From contig CAYUEW010000001.1 in NCBI GenBank assembly GCA_964444095.1, forward strand, positions 1 to 52,673: 52,673 nucleotides of DNA. The letters are read 5' to 3'. Within the stretch, counting starts at the first letter, position 1, and every line of letters starts with the position of its first letter. Source of the stretch: JAGLWP01 sp964444095 (GTDB lineage Archaea > Nanobdellota > Nanobdellia > Pacearchaeales > GW2011-AR1). The notes under the pieces are model-generated. The model ran no database searches and had not been told where the DNA came from. It saw nothing but the letters and a program-made list of their open reading frames with translations. The translations under genes were made by a program, and so were the position numbers. This document shows positions 48,301-52,673 of the stretch, piece by piece.

Positions 48301-51300
48301 TTTAGATGATTCTTCAGGAACAGGGATTTTGCCAATAAAACGTATTAATGAAGGCGAGGAAATGGTTTCTTCTGGGAATTTTCAAATATATGATTTAAAT
48401 GGAAAATTGGTTGAAGATCCTGAGGAACATGTGGCTGGATTAAAAAATATTTATTTTCAAAAATATGATAGTTTAACTTATGAGAATGAATATAAAAATG
48501 CAGAATTGCAATATTATGAGACAGAACCATATAAAGGACTTCCAGCAATTGTTCCTTTTGATGAAGATGAGGGGTGGTATGTTGCAACAAAACAAACTTT
48601 GCCAGTGTTAGGAAATGTGGGGGCATATGATGATTCTGGAGCAGCAAATAGTTTTTGGATATGTAATGTGGGTAAGAATGGTTTAGAAGAGAATATTGGA
48701 GGAGATGATAGTTGTCAAATGATTAATTTGGGAACAAGACAACCATTTGATCAATTTGGCGGACTTGATCCTGCTACTGCAGAAAAACTTGTAAGCCAAG
48801 CAGAAAAAGCAGTTGCTCAAGCATCTAGTGCTTATGGTTCGAATATGCCAAAGAAAGTTGATATTTTGGGAACTGCATTTGAAGTGGGGGCCCCTGCAGC
48901 TAATTTGTTAGGGATAGAATGTGCGGATTTAATGTCTCCTAAAGATTGTCAGTTATTGTTTAATGTTTGTGATCCGGTAATTTGTCCGTCGAGTAGGTGT
49001 GATTTGGGAGGCGCTTATCCTGTGAGAGATGTTGTTCAAACAGGAGTCATAGGAAGTTTGGTTTTGTGTTTACCTAATATTCAAGAAGGAATTTTTATGC
49101 CTATTTGTTTAACAGGAGTAAAAGCAGGAATTGATGGTTGGATTTCTGTAAGGATGTCATATAGAGATTGCTTGCAGAATGCATTAGACACGGGAGAGAT
49201 GGTTGGAATTTGTGATGAGATTTATAGTATTTATATTTGTGAATTTTTTTGGAGACAAGCATTACCTTTGGCAAATTTAGCAATACCCCAACTTGTTAGT
49301 GCAGTGATGGGGCAAAATGCGCGAGGAGGAGGAGAATATCTTTCTGTAGAAAATGCTTGGAAAACAGCAGGAGATTCGGTTACTTATTTCACTCAATATT
49401 ATGGAGCAAATGCTCTTGAAGCATTTAAATCTAGGACATCAGAAGAAGTCGGAACTGAAATTTGTAAGGTTTCTATTTCTGCAGTTTATGCTAGTGGAGC
49501 AGATTTGTTAGATACAATATCTGAACCAGATTCTCCTTCGCAGTTCCATGGGAGGTTTGATGAAATTCCTTTCTCTTCGGCAACAGTGCCTGCAACTTCA
49601 CAATACAAAGTATTTTATCATATTTATGCTGGACAAGATGCAGGAGCATATTATCAAGTTTATCTTCAGGGGATACCTGAAAGTAGTTATTATCAAGACT
49701 CTTCAGCGACGCTGACTGTTGCTTCTGGTTATATTGAAGCAGGAGGGTATGCTACAGAAACAGTGGACCAGACCGCAGTTTCAGGTTATCAAGAATTATG
49801 TATTAATGTTGATGGACAAGAAGAATGTGGGTTCGGAGAAGTTTCAACTTCTTTTGCAATAGATTATGCTACAGATATTTATGTAGCAAGTCAAGTAGAT
49901 GATGTAGAGATTAGCAAAGAATCAAAATGTGTTGGAGATAGTAATCTTGGAATAATTCGAGTTTGTGCAACATATAATCCTGGAGAAGGTTCAGACCCTT
50001 ATGTTGGAACAGAAAATTCAAGATGGAAAGAGGTGGGTTATTGTGGAGTGGAAGAAATTTTATGCTGGTTAGACACAGATAGTGTTGGAGATGCAATTGA
50101 AGTTGCTACCATTGAAGCAGATGCGTTGGGCAATGTTACACAAAATTATTTAGATATTTTAAGAGAGAAAGAAGGTTATCTTACAGAGGAAGAATTTGTT
50201 TCAAAAGTAGAAAAGATTAATAAAGAGGGAAAGATTTTTCGTAAGTTAGTTTTGATAGAAGAGATTTTTGATAAAGTTTTCTTAAACAAAGAAAAAGCTT
50301 ATTTGTATTTGTTAAGAGGAAATGCTTATGCGATGTTCTTGGGAGGAGATTTAGATGAGGACTTGGTAGAAGCAGGAGAAGAGACAGAAGAGGACCCTTT
50401 TATTGCTCGATATAAAAAAGTAGAAGGAGAATTTCCAGACGGATTGTTTGAATATTATGCTAAAGAAAATAAACCAACTGATTGGGGAAAAAATAGATTT
50501 AAAGGATTGTTGGTAGCAATTGCAGAAAGACAGAGTAATTTAGGAGATCCTGATCCAACTTGGATAATGGAATATGGTAATCGTGAAGAAATGTATGAAG
50601 GAGCAGAAAATCAAGTTAAATTTGCTTCGTCTACGTTGAAGTTAGCACTAAATAAAGTAAGTCCTGAAGGAAGTAATTATAAAGTGTGTGAAGGGAAAGC
50701 GGATACGGATTTATTACTTTGTGTAGTAAGTGTTTATCTCACTGGACAAGATGATGAAGAAGGAAGAGTTTATGCTCAAGAAGTTATTGATAGAATAAGT
50801 TTCTGGGAGAATTATTTTGATAAGAATGGAGAACAAATAGCAATAACGTTTGCCGAGGCAAGGGCAGCGTGTGGTTCTCCTTCTGATTTTAGGTATGAGG
50901 AATGTATGGCGATATTTGGTGTTGAAGAAGGAGATGAAGAAGAGGAGAAAGATGAAGAAGAAGGAGAACGAGAACAATGTGGAGATGGAGAATGTACTCG
51001 GGGAGAGATTTGTGGAAGTGTAGATATCCCTCCGCAATGCAAATCAGATTGTGGAGAGTGCGGGGATGATGAAGAAGTAATAGCTCCTGAGGAAGTTATT
51101 CAAAGATATTTGAAAATTGAGGAAGAGTTTAAGGTAAATGGGTGGTCCTTGTTTGAATATTATTCTGCAAAGAATAAACCAGATATTTTAACTAAAGAAA
51201 GGTTTAAGGCTTTGTTAGTTGCAATTGCAGAAAAACAAAGTAATCTTGGATATCCTGAAGGAAAGTATGATTCAGCTTGGTTAATGGAATATGGATATAA

Positions 51301-51589
51301 ATATGCAGGTACTCAAAGAGTAGATGAATCTGAAGGAGCAATAAAACAAGTAGCTTTAGCTTCAGAAGTATTGAATGTAGCATTAAATGGAGATAGGGAT
51401 TCAGAAAGTCCTTATTATGAATGTAGGAACAAATGGAAAATTAGAGATATTCGGTTAACTTGTGTAGTAGAAGTTTATTTAACTAATGATGAATCAAAAC
51501 CTCTTGATGTTTCTTTTGGGGAGCAATATGCTGAAGAGATTATAGATAGGATGGATTTTTGGGAAGAATATTTTATTGAGAATCAATAA
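45299..51589 (+). CDS. 2096-residue secreted protein with C-terminal tandem lysozyme-like modules
   Basis: Signal peptide (IKLSIVFLFLLLVLPLVSSA) and a beta-rich N-terminal region with FGCTPAVVRSDLLEEQNVPV. Long alpha/beta and coiled regions (about 700-1000) and a Cys-rich mid region (about 1190-1400) follow. The last 400 residues hold two homologous ~150-residue modules (about 1697-1845 and 1931-2096) joined by an acidic linker with a Cys-rich CGDGEC...CGEC element. Each module has LLVAIAExQSNLG, then W(I/L)MEYG, and ends EEIIDRxxFWE-like, close to the lytic transglycosylase pattern but with Gln where the catalytic Glu should be. The stop abuts tRNA-Leu. Function unknown; probable giant surface or pilus-associated protein. 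Confidence 0.6.
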   Translation: MKQKRMIKLSIVFLFLLLVLPLVSSATRSNPQYTQYMGQGESSNDSVCREGQDFLIQIAPFGCTPAVVRSDLLEEQNVPVFCQLSATKVNPLIDVEAIDSISFSGEYPLEVEGLAFHPAQAALGLEGNLNSPVLNNIGYVVIVLKKQANSSAMPEYVSGNLTAKVKYDVQSTLGIGKANFYLPELTDADWEKSQYQYSFWEGKGTVRAENIDENKVSLSIYSKGNKVSSVTLNEGGESEKIYLPGFDCLASLQVKLNGLENPSTRALLRVNADVVEVADGEKFLENKCQVTSLKKQGLTQNVKIKCIEDEGVNSFNLIISPRVNLSIDGVENEFGLGDSLYDIDEGKKSVYLAYIGAKGDSQDVNNLFVFLMSSPEHKERLSESELARYNFLVGDLLEKNSGWDGAIDEGSNLVKKIPGILPLLANFVIRGEEFHWVNYGGVGRGFADLVIVNGFVNPQDKILSGDPKKYYGLATADYETIAESFSGERYTPKIAIPLDEEALYKKILFSWSLQQKATVLELCGEFKNLYSNSDKELEKYCDDEYKLSNQETASVYVTINGNVKEIIFDGIYEPSAQEYGAKIFVSNTLPAYDGEKDLRKNQEVYVSATESIILKELEEDYAIFDVSKINYENIKEITYNPKNLKIELGDYAVIGENNYKINLEGINLKKFAKVSISPGFEDSGTTADFGFNIGIEQRAIELSPEVIAGKIENLDSELGTWQNISDGLETVVKGLKVACIATGAALTIKNLLANAGGEGIARNYVMRGAGGWYERCADMVGSGTYISQEQCLIKKAVNIDADVSTLSGLISKQNEKIQEIEKATVKTETFGNTVVDTKEFMIDYSEQVISSLDSEQLGELDPYNTGKTINMEDMKISLSIGGWEEGNYNKEQLREIELYSNVLKEDSGATDELRSIAEKELYSTLLDVQTTAGSFVERTTIAGTLGIDPGKIGLYETKDTKKIKYEEVTYGDIAGEVPIGGLNPETPIQVIQYEGGTYVVVLDDSSGTGILPIKRINEGEEMVSSGNFQIYDLNGKLVEDPEEHVAGLKNIYFQKYDSLTYENEYKNAELQYYETEPYKGLPAIVPFDEDEGWYVATKQTLPVLGNVGAYDDSGAANSFWICNVGKNGLEENIGGDDSCQMINLGTRQPFDQFGGLDPATAEKLVSQAEKAVAQASSAYGSNMPKKVDILGTAFEVGAPAANLLGIECADLMSPKDCQLLFNVCDPVICPSSRCDLGGAYPVRDVVQTGVIGSLVLCLPNIQEGIFMPICLTGVKAGIDGWISVRMSYRDCLQNALDTGEMVGICDEIYSIYICEFFWRQALPLANLAIPQLVSAVMGQNARGGGEYLSVENAWKTAGDSVTYFTQYYGANALEAFKSRTSEEVGTEICKVSISAVYASGADLLDTISEPDSPSQFHGRFDEIPFSSATVPATSQYKVFYHIYAGQDAGAYYQVYLQGIPESSYYQDSSATLTVASGYIEAGGYATETVDQTAVSGYQELCINVDGQEECGFGEVSTSFAIDYATDIYVASQVDDVEISKESKCVGDSNLGIIRVCATYNPGEGSDPYVGTENSRWKEVGYCGVEEILCWLDTDSVGDAIEVATIEADALGNVTQNYLDILREKEGYLTEEEFVSKVEKINKEGKIFRKLVLIEEIFDKVFLNKEKAYLYLLRGNAYAMFLGGDLDEDLVEAGEETEEDPFIARYKKVEGEFPDGLFEYYAKENKPTDWGKNRFKGLLVAIAERQSNLGDPDPTWIMEYGNREEMYEGAENQVKFASSTLKLALNKVSPEGSNYKVCEGKADTDLLLCVVSVYLTGQDDEEGRVYAQEVIDRISFWENYFDKNGEQIAITFAEARAACGSPSDFRYEECMAIFGVEEGDEEEEKDEEEGEREQCGDGECTRGEICGSVDIPPQCKSDCGECGDDEEVIAPEEVIQRYLKIEEEFKVNGWSLFEYYSAKNKPDILTKERFKALLVAIAEKQSNLGYPEGKYDSAWLMEYGYKYAGTQRVDESEGAIKQVALASEVLNVALNGDRDSESPYYECRNKWKIRDIRLTCVVEVYLTNDESKPLDVSFGEQYAEEIIDRMDFWEEYFIENQ

Positions 51590-51673
51590 TGCGGAGACAA
51601 GGATTCGAACCTTGGTAAGCACTAAGCTAACAGGTCCTAAACCTGTCCCGTTTGACCACTCCGGCATCCCCGC
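51590..51673 (-). tRNA. tRNA-Leu (anticodon TAG)
   Basis: 84-base type II tRNA. Acceptor GCGGGGA/TCTCCGC, anticodon stem ACAGG/CCTGT with loop TTTAGGA (TAG), a long variable arm, and T-loop TTCGAAT. Discriminator A; no CCA, no intron. The 3' end touches the stop of the 2096-residue gene. A TATA box at 51697-51704 is 27.5 bp from the 5' end. Confidence 0.93.
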
Positions 51674-51696
51674 ACAGGAATACAATTATTTTTCCC

Positions 51697-51704
51697 TATA
51701 AAAA
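51697..51704 (-). promoter_or_regulatory. TATA box of tRNA-Leu
   Basis: Minus strand TTTTTATA centred at 51700.5, 27.5 bp from the tRNA 5' end at 51673. Confidence 0.5.
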
Positions 51705-51768
51705 ACTTTAGACACAGTTTTTCGGATAAACTTTTTGTTATCCCTAAAAAGGAAGAACACTCAGAAGA

Positions 51769-51776
51769 TTTATAAA
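51769..51776 (+). promoter_or_regulatory. TATA box of the HExxH protein gene
   Basis: TTTATAAA centred at 51772.5, exactly 25.5 bp before the ATG at 51798. Confidence 0.65.
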
Positions 51777-51797
51777 CTTGGAAATTCTTGAATTTTT

Positions 51798-52313
51798 ATG
51801 AAACAAGAAAAAATTGATGATAATTTAATCAAGAAAAAAATCTATGATCTCTTGAGTTCGAAAGAAACTCGTTTAGCTGAGCTTTTCAAAAAGCATGAGC
51901 AAGATATTCATTATTATAATGACTCTAAATCTGAAGGATGTGGGAAATATTGCCATTGTAATGGAAAGATTTTTATTAATCTTAACTTGCCTGACAAAAG
52001 AAAAATTAAAAATTTTTCTCTTGCGAACTCTGTTATGAAAACTTTTCATGAAATAGGTCACAAACTTGATACTAAATCCAGATACTATTTCCAAAGCGAA
52101 TTAAGAGCAAGAAAATTTGAATACAATGTTGCTAAAAGACTTGGTGGCTCTTTTTTAGAATTTTCCAGTTCTGATTTTATGACTTTAGCAGCAGCAAAAG
52201 GAGATTATAATACTTTTGGTCAATTATTTAATTTACATACATTTTATAGAAAACAAGTAGGTATGCCTTGTTCCAATTATCACAAATTGTTTAATGCAAA
52301 AAATGCCAATTAA
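51798..52313 (+). CDS. Small HExxH zinc metallopeptidase-like protein (ImmA/IrrE-like)
   Basis: 171 residues. The zinc motif HEIGH (84-88) is followed 13 residues later by SELRARKFEYNVAKRL (E101, E108), a pattern like the third ligand helix of ImmA/IrrE peptidases. A Cys cluster (CGKYCHCNGK, 48-57) precedes it. No signal peptide, so cytoplasmic. ImmA-type proteases often cleave repressors, but no repressor gene is adjacent. A TATA box sits 25.5 bp upstream. Confidence 0.6.
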   Translation: MKQEKIDDNLIKKKIYDLLSSKETRLAELFKKHEQDIHYYNDSKSEGCGKYCHCNGKIFINLNLPDKRKIKNFSLANSVMKTFHEIGHKLDTKSRYYFQSELRARKFEYNVAKRLGGSFLEFSSSDFMTLAAAKGDYNTFGQLFNLHTFYRKQVGMPCSNYHKLFNAKNAN

Positions 52314-52324
52314 TTTTAGAATTA

Positions 52325-52673
52325 TTACCTTTCTTTTTCTTTAATTTTATCTTCGAGTTTTAATCTTTCTATTAATTCCTTATATCGATTTCGAATTGTT
52401 ACTTCTGTTATTCCTGCAATATCTGCAACTTCTCTTTGAGTTTTCTTTTCATCATTGATTAACGCAGCGACGTAAAGTGCTGCGGCAGCAATTCCTGCAG
52501 GACCTCTTCCCGAAGTTAATTCAACTTTTTCTGCTTGTTTTAAAATATTCAATGCATCATTTTGTGTTCGAGGAGAAAGTTTCAAAACAGAAGAAAATCT
52601 TGAGATATAATCTTTTGGAGAACTTTGTTTCACTTTAATTCCTAATTTTCTAATTATAAATCTATAAGTTCTA
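52325..52673 (-). CDS. tfb: Transcription initiation factor TFB, C-terminal part
   Basis: The reading frame is open to the window edge, so the gene's 5' end lies outside; the GTG at 52633 is an internal valine. The visible portion is the second cyclin-like repeat: RTYRFIIRKLGIKVKQ, then LTSGRGPAGIAAAALYVAAL and a helix-turn-helix (REVADIAGITEVTIRNRYKEL) that reads the BRE element. TFB recruits RNA polymerase at the TATA-box promoters described here. Whether it is the sole TFB cannot be told. Confidence 0.93.
   Translation of the reverse strand, partial: RTYRFIIRKLGIKVKQSSPKDYISRFSSVLKLSPRTQNDALNILKQAEKVELTSGRGPAGIAAAALYVAALINDEKKTQREVADIAGITEVTIRNRYKELIERLKLEDKIKEKER

Noticed and set aside
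51494..51685. 63-residue minus-strand frame containing tRNA-Leu
   Set aside because: It is mostly the tRNA sequence read as codons.
1..52673. CRISPR arrays, rRNA genes, transposases or integrases
   Set aside because: No regularly spaced repeats, rRNA-like stretches or transposase/recombinase motifs were seen; the only strong repeat is the coding repeat at 12.7-13.1 kb.

Overview
This AT-rich window comes from an archaeon. It encodes the C-terminal half of TFB, RadA, aIF2-alpha, aEF1-beta, GINS, a GAN/RecJ-like DHH protein, SRP54 and FtsY, eL42 and eS1 ribosomal proteins, Bud32, archaeal ApgM, a Hef/XPF pair and EndoQ. The compact gene order, many small membrane proteins, a large set of class III (prepilin-like) signal peptides and giant Cys-containing surface proteins suggest a DPANN lineage (Pacearchaeota/Woesearchaeota-like). 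That placement is an inference from style, not from a phylogeny.

Layout. 1-4.2 kb: end of an M16 peptidase, an arginase-family enzyme, a two-gene Hef (ERCC4 nuclease plus helicase) and an M50-like protein without its HExxH. 4.3-18.4 kb: a long surface-machine locus. It holds paralogous membrane proteins, coiled-coil proteins, a type IV pilus/Tad-type ATPase (6837-9125), a double-domain TadC-like platform (10113-12269), about nine small membrane-anchored or pilin-like proteins, and the prepilin peptidase (17563-18408). One pilin-like protein carries a complete AmpD-type peptidoglycan amidase domain (14991-16121). 18.4-20.2 kb: degenerate HIT protein, acyl-carrier-protein-like protein, aEF1-beta, NDK. 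20.2-34.7 kb: informational core (RPA, RadA, EndoQ, aIF2-alpha, DHH nuclease, S15, MinD-like, tRNA-Gln, Bud32, SRP54, GH130, FtsY, ApgM), with one S-layer-like PGF-pre-PGF protein. 34.7-39.2 kb: GINS, then a tight Shine-Dalgarno-led operon (DUF5320, DUF134, two NifX-like proteins, ferredoxin-inserted MinD ATPase, two-subunit permease, YbjQ) behind a palindromic operator. 39.2-43 kb: an autoregulated HTH/surface-protein operon, tRNA-Thr, eS1/eL42, tRNA-Val. 43-51.6 kb: a prepilin-like 611-residue protein overlapping a 2096-residue secreted protein that ends in two lysozyme-fold-like modules. 51.6-52.7 kb: tRNA-Leu, a HExxH protein and the TFB fragment.

Two themes stand out. First, the pilus-type machinery is linked to proteins that look aimed at peptidoglycan: one intact amidase and one pair of degenerate lytic-transglycosylase-like modules. 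That would fit contact with, or attack on, bacteria by an archaeon that shows no murein genes here. Second, promoter geometry is rigid. In most promoters a TATA box is centred 24.5-26.5 bp before the ATG, and all four tRNAs have one 26.5-27.5 bp before the mature 5' end. This implies leaderless mRNAs and possibly leaderless tRNAs. The same rule was used here to choose many start codons. No intergenic gap exceeds 300 bases, and no rRNA, CRISPR array or insertion sequence is seen.
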